Below are positions 21,466 to 35,800 of a stretch of DNA of 64,000 nucleotides, in pieces. Every line of letters begins with the position of its first letter. The first letter of the stretch is position 1. Both the position numbers and the translations under genes were made by a program. Source of the stretch: Paramacrobiotus metropolitanus (taxonomy: Eukaryota; Tardigrada; Eutardigrada; Parachela; Macrobiotidae); contig NW_026570228.1 of the NCBI RefSeq assembly GCF_019649055.1, positions 1,860,001 to 1,924,000 of the forward strand, read 5' to 3'. The notes beneath the pieces were generated by a model, which saw only the letters and a list, made by a program, of their open reading frames with translations, was not told the origin of the DNA and searched no databases.

Positions 21466-23080
21466 AAATATTTTATTCGTCCAATGATGCCAAAGCACAA
21501 AAGTTTTCTGTAATAACAAATAAAATTATGTATATCACACGAACATTGCATTAGCAGTAAGTAGTAGTAAGTTGCTGATCCTTAACCTTTTAATGCATTT
21601 TATCCAGAACATAACATAATATTATTTAGACGTCAATGTGATACGACTACGTTTTTTTAATTAACCACAACATGCGATACGAGTACCGGTACAGTACTGT
21701 CCAATGAGTGTCCATACGAAGCAGCTTAAAGTTTAATACAGTAACAAAAAAAATAGATCCATATAAAATGTCTATACTGTAAAGGTTAATTTCAATTTAA
21801 TAGAAGATCACAGTTCATATGTTATTTTAATCACATCTGCTTGAATTGTTCAGCCGCATGCATTTATCAGTTAATTCATGTGACATAGTATTGCGTAGTT
21901 CCATAATTATCATTATCATTAGTATGTACTAAATATGCGTAGGAACGTGTTTCGCGAGTGACATAACTACTATTAATTACAAGCAGATTGATCACTATTG
22001 AAATTACGACACATGTAGAATGTATCGTGTTATTTATAGAACAAAAGAGAAAATTTTCTGTGTGATAGAACTATTTTCTGCATTAGAGTAACGAAGCTTA
22101 ATATTTGTGTTAACTTTCACTTTATCTGATGATGTATTGTACAATGTGGTTGCACGTTATGCCTTTTTATAATTATGACTTATTTCGCTAGTGATTGTGT
22201 TATTACTGTTTTGTTTTTGTTTGAGAGGTTTGTATACTGAATCGTTTTCTGTACTCTGCTTCTGCTGCCTTCGTTCAGTCTACTTGCGACATAATAAATT
22301 AATAAATAGGTAGATAATACCATACTCGTAATTGATTTTTCTTATTTTCTTAGTAAGTATATTTTATTTTGTTACTTACTTCGGCCTCATCTTTGGCTCT
22401 GATATTTATAGTCAATAACAATACGTAATGCAGTACGTGCCGTACTAAGGTGTTTATACAGACACGCAATATAATATGACATGAAAGATTCCACTGTCGT
22501 CAACCCTTTGTCGGCTCCCTTTTAAGTTTTGACACTGGCCGCGCAGTATTTCTATGGCATGCCGGACCTCGAACTGATTACTGTGTTGTGACAGGAAATG
22601 TCGGTTTTTATACCGCGAAATATGTAGGCACTTCTAAGTTCTATGCGTATTTGCCGTTTTGTCATTTTTTGCATCTTGTTCCGCGGCAGTTTTTTTACAT
22701 GAGTTCCCCCTTCTCCAGTGTTGCACGTCTGAACGTGTCTGCCTCTCTTTTGTCTGTCTTATCTGATTCTGCGTGCACGTGCAGCAAAATCGGATTCGTC
22801 GTATTTCTCATGTCAGAGACTGCGTACTGTATGTTCAGTATGTGACTAATTTGTATGTGAGGCTTTGTGAGCAAAGTTGTTTGAACTGTCCTTTCAATAG
22901 TTATCCGGTTGTTCCGTAACTGATCCGTACTGATTGCGACTTGAGAGTTATTGCAAAAGTAATTTCCTTGATTACTCCACAAATTTGTTATCACTTCCAA
23001 AGTTCCATCACTTACTGTCCTTGTTGATATTGGTCCTTGTCCTTACTGTCCTTGTTGATATTGCACTGTTGGCCATTATT
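21466..23080. other. Intergenic stretch, nothing recognised
   Basis: AT-rich spacer. It contains the polyadenylation region of family-A member 4 at its left end and a perfect 22-bp direct repeat (CTTACTGTCCTTGTTGATAT then TG) at 23011-23032 and 23042-23063, just before the next gene. Confidence 0.5.
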
Positions 23081-24839
23081 ATGGACGGTGTGATGGACGA
23101 CAAGGAAATGGAGAAAATCGATATGGACGATCAACCGCACCAAGCAGTGGAGGAGGACATGGCTAATGAAGATAACCTGCCAGATTTGGACGCGTTGGTG
23201 GCGGTTTACAGTAAACAGGACGAAGAAAAGCAGCGCGCTCCCACATCGCGAATGTCCGTCGCAGGGCTGACGCTGGAAGACGTGGCGGCCATGCGCGGCA
23301 ATAGTCACAGTTTGGCTCCTTATCATCGCGGCTCTCGCGGAAATGGACGCGGACGCGGGAATGGGCGCGTATCCCCCACCAAGAACTACCACAGACGCCA
23401 CAATTTTTCGGTAAATATTGCACTTCCGACGTTTTTGCTCGTGTCTCCGTTTTCCTGCTGTGAGTTTTTGAATTGTATTTTGGACTTTTTTAATTTCTGT
23501 TACTACACTGCGCATACGGTATTTCTCTGTACGAAGCCTTGTTAAGTCAAGCTGGGTAACAGCTTTGTGATACGAAAAACCGGATTTTTTCAAAGATTGT
23601 TCGTAACAGAGAAGCTGAAGATATAAAACTGGTAAAACCGTAAAAGCTTGCTGCTAAAATTAGACGCTTTCCCAGTTTTATGGCTGCTTGTGATAATGGC
23701 CATAGTGGTGTGTTGCTTTTGTGTCATTCCGTGCAGTTAGGTATTTCGTAATTGTGTTACGTTGCAATGCTCTGAAATATTTCGTTTGGTTTTTCTGCCT
23801 GGGTAGATGGAGAACGCTTTTGGCGGGCGTAGCGAACAGGAAAACAGTGTCAGTGGGGCGTACGGGAAGCGCGGTAGAGGACAAAATGGCGACAAGGGAA
23901 ATTATCTCCGGATGCCGCACTATGACGATCTGCAGGACGCGACTCCGAATCAGAAACAGGCGGTGAGTCTTTTTTTACTGGACGTTAATTAGAAACAAGT
24001 GTTTATAAATCACTTGATTTTAATTTTGGATGCATTCAATTGCATGCTTCGATGCATCGTGTTTTTGCCGCTGTATGTAATTGGTTTTTCATTATAAATT
24101 TGTTTTTGCAGATTGAGTTTCCTTTTGAGATTTTGCCGTACACGAAGCAAAAGACAACCGTAACATTCGGCAAACTCAGTGACAAAATCGTCGATGAGGA
24201 CATCGAAGTATGCAGGATAAGTTTTCTTGTCAGTTTTGATATAAATATTTATTATACAAAATTCGCTCGCCTTAAAACAATTTATTAATGCATTTATCCT
24301 ACAGTTTATTGCAGACCGCTAAAATTATTATTATGAATATTGTGGACGCTTGCGAAGCGCGTAATTATGTGCACAGAAACCGCTGACTGGTCGTTTGATC
24401 ACTTTGATGACCTAATTTAGTTTTCGATTTTTTTGCAGGAATTGTGCCGTGTCTATGGTGATGTCCACAATTGTCATATTATTCGCGATCGTAACGGGAC
24501 ACCAACGGGATACGGCGTGGCCGATTTTATTGACCGGGTGGCAGCGGAGAAAGCCGTGCAGGAGTACCATAGCCGCACTTTGGATAGTATGAATATTAGT
24601 TTTTTTTATTTTGTATGCGTTTATTAATTTAGGGGTGCTATAAGTAATCAACTGGAAATGCGTGTGGATAATTGCGAAAAAAAATGCGCCTTATTTATTT
24701 TTCAGGCATTCCGATGCTGTGTGTGATTAATGAAGAGAAATTCAGCCCCTATGGGCGCGACCGAGATCGGGAAGGAAAGCGCGATATCCAGTCGCGACTG
24801 GGGAATAAGACTGGCATTGGATACACCAACTTCCGATAA
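23081..24839 (+). CDS. Aly/REF-like RRM protein (mRNA export adaptor)
   Basis: Proteins of this family bind spliced mRNA and hand it to the export receptor through the helicase UAP56, in the nucleus. Exons are 23081-23410, 23807-23962, 24112-24207, 24439-24586 and 24706-24839; they sum to 864 nt (287 residues) and all junctions are in phase. Exon 1 is acidic and then has an Arg/Gly patch (RGSRGNGRGRGNGR, about residue 86-99). Exon 2 has a second GRGQNG patch. The RRM spans about residues 178-250: TTVTFGKLSDKIVDEDIEEL, the RNP-like GYGVADFI, and EYHSRTLDSIPM, in line with Aly. The C-terminus is RLGNKTGIGYTNFR. The usual C-terminal UAP56-binding helix is not obvious, though LTLEDVAAM in exon 1 may be the N-terminal version. 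A second in-frame ATG is at 23093. AATAAA is at 24923-24928. Confidence 0.82.
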
Positions 24840-26133
24840 CTAACCATCGGTCTTGCGGCGCTGCAGTGAAAATCGCTTCGATTCAATAACTCTTCGTGGA
24901 CGAGCATCGCTGCATCGGTGTAAATAAAGTTTTATCGGATGAATTTTTTTTATATACTTAACGGTTTCAGCTTTTTTTAAAATTGAAGAAGCTATATTGC
25001 AGATGAATTATGAAGGAAGTCTTTTTGTTAATCTTTTACTGGGTCGGAACTTTGAGAATATGATCTTCTCAGTTTGTCACGCATCGCACTTGTGGAGCGG
25101 GTTGATTTTCTAATCCTTCTCACTGTTATGTACAGGCCTTTGTATTTTATCGTTTCCGGCACAGTGGGAAGTTTGTATCTTGTTGGGCTTTATTATGGTA
25201 TACGGATGTGAGAGATATTTTGACTTCGTTTTCTGCATAAAGTAACATCGTAGCAACTATGAATTCGCGAGTATATTATGATTTCTAATAAATTGCTTCA
25301 TCAGTTTTGGTACGAGTACTGTATATGTACAGATAGATGAGTGATGTTAGACAGTTTAAGACTAAACTCCGCTTGATTCTTGAATAAGTTCAAATTTAAA
25401 TAAAATAGAAATGTGTTCGAGGTAAAATAGTTGAGCCGATATGCATAAAGTAATATCGTAACAAGTCACTAACAGTAACTAATAATACTTGTATTATGAA
25501 TTCGTATGATTAGTAATTTAGTACAGTATGATTTCAGATAAAATGCTTCACCAGTTTCGTTACGAATATTTATACAGATTGATAAGTGATGTGTGAAAAT
25601 AAAATAACACCGCTTGATTCTTGCATAAGTTCAAATTTAAAAGTTTAGTAAAATATGTGAGGTAAAAAACTTTAGCAGACCTGACTTGTGAGATGTCAGT
25701 CCGTTTTGGATAAAGCTTCCGCCGAATTATGACTTACTTTCAAAGCCGCCTTCCTGGGCCGGGCGTCAAGTCAGCACCGGCAGTTTAGCTCGGCGAGCAG
25801 TATCATCCTGATAAATCTGAAATTTTATCATCTTGCTTGCAGTCAATTTTTTCCAGTTTATATCAAGTTTTACTTCCTGAATTTATTTAGCTGATTATAA
25901 ATTATCAGTGATTTTTATCTCTGTACGATTATGAATTAGACACTGCATATGGCTTAGCTTCGCAGGCGTAAATACATATTTGTGAATTGTGACCAGATTC
26001 GCAAAATGCTGCGTCTGAACTTCTATCCTTTTACCGTTTACGGATGATATAATCAAAGTCCAACAGCCTTAATCGTGCTTTGGCTGCTTGAACTGGCAGT
26101 CCTGCAATAGAAATAGATTATCCTCCAAGGACA
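24840..26133. other. Intergenic stretch with a tandem duplication
   Basis: Two related copies of about 200 bp lie at 25234-25433 and 25441-25667. They share GCATAAAGTAAYATCGTARC, TTATGATTTC and CCGCTTGATTCTTG blocks. No gene is seen between the Aly-like gene and MLH1. Confidence 0.6.
25234..25667. repeat. Diverged tandem duplication, two copies
   Basis: Copy 1 is about 25234-25433 and copy 2 about 25441-25667. Shared landmarks occur in the same order: GCATAAAGTAA, ATGAATTCG, TTATGATTTC, ATTGCTTCATCAGTTT or ATGCTTCACCAGTTT, GATRAGTGATGT, CCGCTTGATTCTT, AAGTTCAAATTTAAA and GAGGTAAAA. Confidence 0.75.
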
Positions 26134-29100
26134 ATGACGAACCCTCGACCAGGCCCCGGTCGGATTCACAAGCTGGACGAGAGTGTCGTTAATCGCATCG
26201 CTGCGGGGGAAATCATCGTGCGTCCTGCTAATGCTGTGAAGGAGATGCTGGAGAACAGGTTGGCAGACTGTGGAACACGGACCAGTTGCTGCTGGATCCG
26301 TTGTTTCTTGCATCCTTCTCGTAGTTTTTTTCCTGAAGACTGGGGTACTGTAGCGTGTGCAGAATTTTACAGTTTATCGCTGACTAATGTTGCTTGCAGT
26401 CTGGATGCAGGCGCGACCGAAATCAGTGTGGTGGTGAAAAACGGCGGACTTGGTATGGTGCAGATCCATGATAATGGCTGTGGGATTAAGGTAAAATATT
26501 TTCACATTTTGTCTGAATTACGCGCGTTGGCAATAGCGTTTCGGTGTTGGGAAGACAGTAATTTTCGATTTAATTTCCCACAAATTCGCTAAACATATTT
26601 TGAGCGGGTTGCTGGAGTTAAAAAATCAGTTAACCGTATATTTAATTTGAAAATTTTTAAATGATCACTTGTCAGTCACTGAAATCACGAGGTGTATCAT
26701 TTCATTTCTTACTTTTTAATCGTAAGATTTAAAATTCACTCTTTTATATGTACTAGAAAACCCGTACATTGCAACATGAATTTGTGCTGTTTTAAATAAA
26801 CAGACTTTTTTGAAATTGGTTTTTAATGGTCTTTTCGCGACTGAGCAAGTTAAATAAAAAAAAATTTTGAATCAAAAAAGAGAGCGCAAAATTGCATAAT
26901 ACCCGTCTGCTTATACTTACTTACTTATTAAGATTTTCGAGAAAACGTTTACGTGGTAATTAACAATGCAATAAAATTTCAAAAACTTGGGATGGATAAT
27001 TACGTATTTATGCTGGTTTCGTGGTTTCTTAGAAAGAGGATTTCTCCATCGTATGCGAACGGTTCACGACGAGTAAAATCGAGAAATTCGACGACATTAC
27101 CCGGTTAACTAGCTTCGGATTCCGTGGGGAAGCGTTAGCCAGTATTAGCTTCATCGGCAAAGTGCGCATCATCAGCCGGACAGCGGACGCGGTGTGCGCC
27201 TATCAGATGGAGTACAACATGGGATTACCCATGGCCGCCGCGAAAGCCCTGGCAGGAAATGTTGGCACCATGATTACCGTAAGTGTGGCGACATTTTGTC
27301 CGGCTGATGTAGTGCGTCAGTGTTTTTTGCCTACGTCAAATATCCGGAGAGTTGTGACATGCGGAAAATAATTTTATATTTTGTCTTTTTAACAAGGCCG
27401 TAATTTCTTCACCTTATTTTTTTGTTAAACCCGTCGATAATTTTGGCAGCTTTGAACTTCTGACTTCTGTCTGGAATGTCTTATTAAAATTGTCAGTAAA
27501 CGGGCAGTTCCTTAATTATCTTTTTGTGGATTTGTTTCTTCAAATTCTTCTTTCTCCATATTGCTACGTGTTTGATTCTCTGTAGGTGGAAGATTTTTTC
27601 TATAATAATCCAACCAGACGCGCCGTACTGTCCAGCGCTGCGGATGAATACGGGAAGATTATGGAAGTGCTGACAAAGTATGCGATGCGCTATCCGCATG
27701 TAGGATTTTCTCTGAGAAAATTCGACCAGCATGCTGCTGATCTGCGCACCCCGGCCAAGTCCACGACATTGGATAACGCTAAAATTCTATTCAAAGATAC
27801 CATCTCGCGGTGTGTGCGCAAAATTCGTCCGGTGATACTATTTGGATTAATCGTCTTGATGGATAAAATTGTTTAATTTTCTTTTCTAGAGAACTTCTGC
27901 CTGTTGAGGATACGAATGACAAATTCCAGTATAAACTAACCGGTTACGTTAGTAATCCCAACTTCTCCACCAAGAAGTACATCTTCCTTTTCTTCATAAA
28001 CGGTAGATACACAATACACGTGCATTGCTTCATCATGCCATCTTTGCGCCTTTTTATTAACTTACTTTTGGTTGGAATAAATGGTTGAATGTACTTGTTG
28101 AATTTACAGGAAGAGCGGTGGAATGCGGTGAACTGCGAAAGTGTATGGAATTACTGTATGCTCCCATATTGCCAAAACAGGGCTTTCCTTTCGTTTACTT
28201 GAGGTGGGCATAAAAATTGAACACGTTTTGATTTGTTTGTTTTCTGTTTATCCAGATTTTTTTCTGTTACACTAATTTGCTTCGTTGTTGCTGTATGTTT
28301 GGCAGTTCATTTTGCTAAAATGGCTTTGTTTATGGTCGGTTTTGGTGCTGTTACTAGTAACTGATTTTCCTGTACATATGTACAACACGTCGGTTTTTAC
28401 AATTTTTTTTCATTTCCGTTTGCTGAAATTTTTCGGTCTGTTTTTACCATTATGCTGGTTTTATTGTTTTTTTTTATTAATTTTCATACTGTGTGTACTA
28501 TTTGTTTTGTGTGTCGTTTTTTGAGATTTTTTCATTTGGTATATTTCTACCGTTTTGATGATTGTAGTTTGGATTTGCCACCCATTCTCGTGGACGTCAA
28601 CGTGCATCCCACCAAAGCCGAGGTGCATTTCCGCTTTGAGAAGGAAATCATCGCCAGCCTGTACACCGCCGTCCAGCAGTGCCTTCTAACCTGCGATCAG
28701 TCGCGCACCTACTCTGTTATCATCCCTCCGGCGCGCACCCTCTCCACCGGCTCCAACAGCAACGAACTGCCGTATCTCAGTCAGGCCAGCACCATCCTGC
28801 CCGACCGCATCACCCCCGCGCGGGCGGTCCGCACCGACAGCCGCCTGCAGACGCTGGACGCATTCATCCGGCCGTCCAGCGCCCTGGACATCGATGTGGA
28901 TGAGGAACTACGCAGTATGGAGACCGCGGCCTCGGAGGTGGTCAGTTCGGTGCTGGCGACCAAGGAGCGCGCCCGGGAGTTTAATTATACCAGTCTGCTG
29001 GAGCTGCGGGCCACCGTGGAGGGCAGTATGGATGTGGAGCTGCGGAAGGTGTTCGCCGAGCATAAGTTTGTCGGGTGTGCGTCGGAGAACACGGTGCTGA

Positions 29101-30580
29101 TACAACATGGGACCAAAATGTTCGCGGTGAATATCAGACGACTGAGGTTGGTCATTTTGTATTAGAAGTAATACTTTTGCCGTTAGTATGCGGGGGAGTG
29201 AAGCCGTCAAGATAAACCGATTTTGAGAACGAAGTACTTTATAAATTAATAAATAATATATATACACACAGATGCTGTCTATGTGAGTAAATCATTTGTC
29301 AGTTGGTACTGAACAGTACTTGAGTAATTTGATGTGATTGTAATCATTTACTTAATATGACTGTGCATTCTGACCAGATGCGGAATGCACGTGAATAACC
29401 AGCACACAGATTTTTAAACATTTCTTTATGAGAGTTAATACTTGAGCAGTTTTGTAGAAAAAAACATGTATATTTTTCAAAAACGATGTTTCTCCAGAGC
29501 CCTTGTTTTCTGGAAATACCTGGAACGCATTTTCCGTGTGAATCGGCTTGTGCTTTTATATATGGACTTATCTCGTGAAATTCTCCTGACTCTGATTGTG
29601 TTTCAAATTTGCAGTGAAGAATTGTTTTATCAGCTGGTGCTATTCGATTTCGGCAACTTCGGTGTGTTTAAACTGGAAAAGCCCTTCCCGCTTCGCAAGC
29701 TGCTGTACTTGGCCATGGATGAGCATAGTGCGACGCCTGTCAGTGATTTGGCGGAAAGGGAACATATCGCCGATAAAGCCACGGAATTCTTGAAGGGCAA
29801 AGGAAAAATGTTGGCTGATTACTTCTCGCTACAGTTTAGCACGGTACGTTCTAACAACTTCGCTAGATTTGTGCGTAATGACTGAACTGGAGCAAAACAC
29901 GAGCTGACATTTAATCGTATTTCACAGCAAGGAAATCTGTTAACGTTACCGATATTGTTGACCAATTATGTTCCACCGTTGTCTGAACTCCCGTTATTTA
30001 TTGGCCGACTGGCGACGGAAGTACGATGGACATCGGAAAAGGTACTTCACTTCAGATTTTAAAGAAAAAAACTTTACAACTTTTGAGAGTATTGCATTGG
30101 TTCTGAAGTTACTTAAAAACTAATAACTGAGATAATAACTGAGATCATTAATAACTGAGATTTCATTTATCATTGATTCTGTTAATTAAATATGCAAAAC
30201 ATTAAACAAAAGGAAAATAATGAAATTTAACTGTATGGTTTTTTCTCGCCTTGTATATTTGTTTATCGTATCGTTTTACTGCATGTTTTAGCCTTTGCCT
30301 TTTATTAGACTTTGTTTGTTTTCGTAAAAATGTTTTGGTCGTTCTTGCTTAGGAGTGCTTCGAAGACATCGCCCGTGAAATCGCCAGTTTCCACGCATTC
30401 TGTCGGGATTTCTACGCGGAAAATGACAATACAGCTGCATCATGGAAATGGACCGCTGAGCACATCATCATGCCGGCCGTTCGCTCCATGCTGCTCCCGC
30501 CCAAATCCATGTGGACGGACAGGATTATTGTGGAAGTTGCTGATCTGCCGAAACTCTACCGGGTCTTTGAACGCTGCTGA
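26134..30580 (+). CDS. MLH1: DNA mismatch repair protein MLH1
   Basis: MLH1 pairs with a PMS partner to form the MutL endonuclease complex that acts after mismatch recognition, and it also works in meiosis. Ten exons fit with matching phases: 26134-26258, 26400-26490, 27033-27278, 27586-27809, 27890-28002, 28110-28203, 28568-29146, 29615-29843, 29928-30041 and 30353-30580. They total 2043 nt, 680 residues, against about 750 in human. The GHKL ATPase motifs are present: VNRIAAGEI with the catalytic Glu and VKEMLEN, DNGCGI, and [24 protein letters not shown] closes the N-terminal domain. The linker is short. The C-terminal dimerisation domain includes [22 protein letters not shown] and the invariant last residues FERC, which complete the PMS active site. 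An AATAAA is at 30804-30809. The gene looks intact. Confidence 0.97.
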
Positions 30581-32835
30581 AAGTGCGATGAGGCGCAGCG
30601 TTTCTATGGAGTTGATCTGATTCACCGCGTGAGTCGGGCTGGTATGTGATCTGCTCTTGTCGGGATTATACAGAATCTGATGGAGACTTAAAATACATCC
30701 AGTGTGAATTTTTACGAGTCAGTTGACGCAGTTTTCTTCCTTTTTCTGTGATTTTTTAAATTTTTCTGCTTTATTGTTGTTTTTATTGTACTATTATAAA
30801 TGGAATAAATTTATGTGTTCATTTGACAGAATCAGGTTCGGGTTTTTTTTGGCTGGAAATGATTTTTAAAAATTAAACTTTTTAAATTCAGCGAGTCTTA
30901 ACAGAGTCGAGTGTTTTTTGCGGACACGTTTTCGTTTGGATTTTGCCGTTACAGAATGCAGTGACAGCGCAGGAAAAGCAGAAGGATATTTGTCTTTGTT
31001 CTAAAAAAAGGTACCTAATTGTATGCTGTGTTAGCACAACGCATCACGCGCGCGCTTGCGCTGGGCCCAGAATCTGAACTTGGCCGGCATAATTTGCAAA
31101 AAATAGCACGACAACATGATCACATTGGTGCGGCGAGTAAACGGAGAAAGGGTTTATTTTTAAAGATTGTATGTCAAGAACGATGAGCGGGGTCGTTGCA
31201 ATGTGAAGCCCAGCAGTGCGGAGTGTTGCGTGTGGTGTCTTAGAAATGCAGGGGATATGCATGTGATTCGTATATGGGGAATTTGGGGGAATTCGCTGCT
31301 AAAAATACACGAACTCGGACTGTGAGCGCTGTTTCGGTATGTTGTCATAGCCCGGTTTCCGAGAGCGGTGCTGGTCATATGGCACAATCTGCTGATTGTC
31401 ATTAGATGAATTGTGGGGGTTAACGGGGATGATCGTCCAGCTGGGTTATTACTTAGCCTAGATGTGCAACCGCTGATCGACAAAACAACATCTGTAGGCA
31501 GAATTGTGAAATTTTTTACTTTGCATATTGTTTAGTGAACTTACAAAGATAACAGTTAATTTTGGCGTACTAATCAAGCAGTTTTTTTTTTAAATTTGGA
31601 ATTCCGAATGACCATTGATCGAGCTAACTAGCAACAGTATGGTGTGTTGAGGGAAATTCTTTTACGTTTTCCGTTGGTATAACTTCATTATTTATTAAGT
31701 TATTTTTGCCGACTGTTGTGTTATGTTGTACAAACACAGCATCTCGTTATCGATAACGCACAGTACTTCTGATTCACATTAGAGGAAACCAATTTTCGTC
31801 AACTATCGTAGTGCAGTGTATCGGGTGAAAGACAGGCGCAAGTAGAATGTCATGGAAATTATTTCACAGAATAAAAATGTTGTACAGCTATGCTTTTTGT
31901 CGTTAAATTGTTACTTTTTTCCTACTTGTTTACGGCAGTTTCTGTCCCGTTATGGTGTGAACTGCTATAGAAGATTTAAGAAAAAATTTTTATTTAAATG
32001 TTTTGCGGTTATAGTTTATTTTGCGTTTTTTATATCAGTGAATTTTTCGAATTACAAACAGTAGTATTTGAAAATGGCGGAGATGTTCGTGATATTTTTG
32101 CTGGTTTTACGTGTTTTCTTGACACTGCAGGGGAGCGTTGTTTTTCGGTGAAGGCAAGATTTCCGTCAAGGTGATTCTTTCCATGCGGAAAATCCAGCGC
32201 TCCCCTGATTCCGCTGGCGTCAGTTGTAACTGTTTGCTGAGCACTGCGAGAGCAGGATAAATAAACAGCCGGAGCCTTCCTGTGGCGCATGTGATCGATC
32301 CGGGGTGTGCATATATCTCGCATCACTCTCGGTGACTGTTGTAAATTAATGATAAAGTGTATCAGTCGCCGACTTCCGATTGGCGCTCACATAAAACAGC
32401 CAACAGGCGGAACTGTTTTTGTACTTACGCAGCACACACACGTGGGAGATGCAGTGTGTGTTGCCGATCGCCGCGGTAATATAAGCAGCTGACATTTTGT
32501 TGGTGTTCGTAAACGAACTGGATTTTTAATTTTTCTTCGGGTAGTGAAAAGAAGTTTTTATTTGAGACGCACGGTAGTTAGTGCGGCAGTGTTTTTTGCC
32601 TTGGTTTCTCCGATTGCTCACAAAGATGTTCGCGCCGGACGACCGGTTGTGTTGTGCCACTTTTTAACGCGAATTCACTCGTATACGCTTGGCACCTTGG
32701 CGGTGTGTTGGGGTGACGGCTTGGTGATTAATTTTGATCAGAAGTTAATTCGGACCAAGTGACGACAGCATTTTTGATTAGACATTTTTGGAAATTTTAT
32801 ACGGTTATTTTTTGAAAATTTGCTGCTGATTCGAT
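30581..32835. other. Intergenic stretch, nothing recognised
   Basis: It holds the MLH1 3' region and the promoter and leader of the LRRC20-like gene. The short open frames carry no family signature. GC content is uneven (GC-richer near 31040-31100 and 32100-32470) without repeats that I can define. Confidence 0.5.
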
Positions 32836-35800
32836 ATGGCTCTGGCGGGAAAAGCTGTGACGCGTGTCGTGCATCGCTGCCATGAAGGACAAAGATCACA
32901 AGTTCTGGGTAGGATAATTCATTGTAAAATTTGTACAAAACAGGCAAATTTATAGCGCATTATCTAAAATTTACAGTGCTACTGTTTATGGTTTATAGAT
33001 AAATTTATTCGCTCTGATTAATTTGTTATAAACTGCTTAATTGGTTATTGCATCATAAGCGTAATCCGGTAAATTGTCATTTTTGTCTAATTAAATTTTT
33101 TTAGCTGTGTGTATTACAAGCTAAGTTATTCTCTACCTGTATTATTTAGTGCGCTGGTTATTCGTTATTTGTTATGAAATTAATTTTGTATAGATTTTGA
33201 TAATTATTTTTTTATTTTTTTGTAACATAAGGCTGCTTTAGATTTATCGGCTTGTACGCTGAAATCCTTCCCGGACGCTGTGTATTTTCTCCTGCGCAAC
33301 ACCCGCCTCCTGTCCTGTATGCTGGAGCAGAATCAGATCTCCCGTCTTCCCGGGAAGTTCTTCTTTAATTTCGACGCGTTGACAGGTGAGCCAAATATAC
33401 TATTATTGGTAATTCTGCTTTTCCCTACGAGGCCGCATGATGTCATTTAAATCTTGCTTGGCTCGGTGATAAAAACGGTAACAATGCCACGCTGACTGGT
33501 TTACCGGCATTCAGACTGCTCAGCGGTGTGATAAAAGTGGCTGCGATAAATGAATAAATTTACTCATGGCTAATTTTTCCTGGCGGACGGTTGTGTTATC
33601 CGGTGCCAAATGCTTACGCTAACTAGGTTATAGGTGATTACGCTATCAGCCAAAAAGCGTGTGGCAGCGCGTGAAGAAGTGTTTACGCCGGTGGTTTCCG
33701 CATTTTAATGGAAATTTTTTGCAATTTTCAGTAGTGGATATTTTAAAAAAAATTTTGTTATGCAATTTCTTTTCAATTAAATACGGAAGCGAACAGCACA
33801 ATCTGTTGTATAAATTTGTGACAGTATTGCGAATTTTTAATTTTGATTAGGCAGTATGGTAGTTTAGTGATTTTAGTTTTTACCCAACTTTAGTTTTTTT
33901 TCTTTTTAAATGGGAAAAATTATTTTGGCCCCGTAAAATAATTTTCTGAATAATAATTTCGCAAAATTCTAGTTTTACTTGTTGCAGTTATATTTTTGAA
34001 AATTTTGGTAAAATTCACTGTTGATTTGTATAAAAATTCTAACTTAATTAATTATATTAAATCCTGTTTGAACAGTTTTTGAAGTTTTATTTATTTAATA
34101 TCCTCTTCGCCGACTCTGTCCTTGTGTTGTTGTTTTTTTCTCGATCTGATAACCAGGCGCCGTCGATTACGCATCGCCGGATGAGCACATTCGGCAGCAG
34201 CCGCTTTTTTCTGTCTTGTCAAGTGTTTTGTGTAGGGTTTAAGGAAACGATGGCGTGTATTTGCTCACACACCGTTGCCGCTGCTGCGAACGCAAGGGTG
34301 GCAAAACTGACAACACACACCGAGAGACATCAGCTGACTAATAATTGAGTGGGCTTTTTTATCTCTGCAAAACTGGCCCATGTGAGCTCATTTGCATCGC
34401 CGTTAAACTTCCGCCTTAACATCGTAAAAAAATAGCTAAAAATATAATTTCACCTGGTTGATCGTGTGGTCACACAGTGCCGCGATTGTTTGGGAAAGTG
34501 CTGTCCGGTATGTTTACACCGGGCATTAAATGCCGATAAAATATCCGTTTACCGGTTCAAAGAACGTATACATTTCAACTTGAGCCGTATATACACGTTT
34601 TTTTTCGCCGGTGCATACGTCTGTTATTGGCGGTTCATTAACGACGTTATGCATGTTGCACAAGTGGTGGTTGCGAACTGCATTTATGCGTGAAGAAAAA
34701 ATTGTGCAATAAATTTATAAATAAAAATCAACATAAAACATATTTCGCATGCACGTGCATTAGATTAATGTTCGTCGTTTTGTATATAAGTAAAATGGCC
34801 CCTGTTTACATTAAAATTACCAAAACCATTATTTACATGGCATTTTATTATATATTTGTTTTGTTTTGGGCATGAATTTTTTGCGTTAGCCCAACAGTTT
34901 TTTAAATGAATTATCTTAATGTAATCGCTTCCGTTACAGTATTTTATTATTCGCAGGATTTTGTTGCCTTCGTCGTATAAATAATTTGCTTATGATTATT
35001 GTTATGCTAACTTTGCAGTTTGCCTTTATCTCATTTCCATCCTTGTGTTAGAACACAATTATCGTAATCAAGACAGACACAGCAACTACAAAAAATATGC
35101 CTATTCAGCGAAATATATTGCTTGCATTAGATAGTAGCATTTTTCGCCTTGTGTAATATGAGTGTTATGTTTTTGGCTTTGTCTGGGGCTAGAACGTGCT
35201 GGTCAGGCAGTTTTTGTTCGCCGGAGAAAGAGCGCAAGTGTCTTGGTAATCGATCGGGGCAAGGCAGCGGCAGCTTGACGGCCGATTATGTAATACTTGA
35301 TAGCGAATTAAATGCCGGCTGCGCTCGCACAACACGCGGCCGTCCAGATGATCCTGCCGGTGCAAAAGAGAGCGGCTGATTGTTTTTTGCGGGGTGGGTT
35401 GCCGGTTCGGTCTAAATGGGCAGCACGCGTCGTTTCTTGTTGCCGATCACGGTAAATTGTGAAAGGGAGGGAAACAGGAAGGATGAGTGTTACGTAATTT
35501 TTCCTCTCTCCCAGCTGGAGAAAATAAATTTCCCTGGCGGGCTAATTTTCCGGTGACTTAAAGCGGATGCGCCCAGATGGAGCAGTAGAATACAAAAAAA
35601 TGGGAAAAACGGCAAATCGATATTTCTTATTTCCGTGATGATTGGAATGGCCTGGATGACCATTATTAAATTATTAATCATATTGGAAAGAGGAGCTTCC
35701 ACATCTTATATGAAAATTAATTAAAAATAAAAACTTTCCACAAACTTTTATTTGGCTATTTAAGAATATTTGTGGAGGCATTTCTACAGAAATGCTTAGG

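Noticed and set aside
35149-35379. Open frame inside the long LRRC20-like intron
   Set aside because: No recognisable domain, and the flanking exons join well without it.
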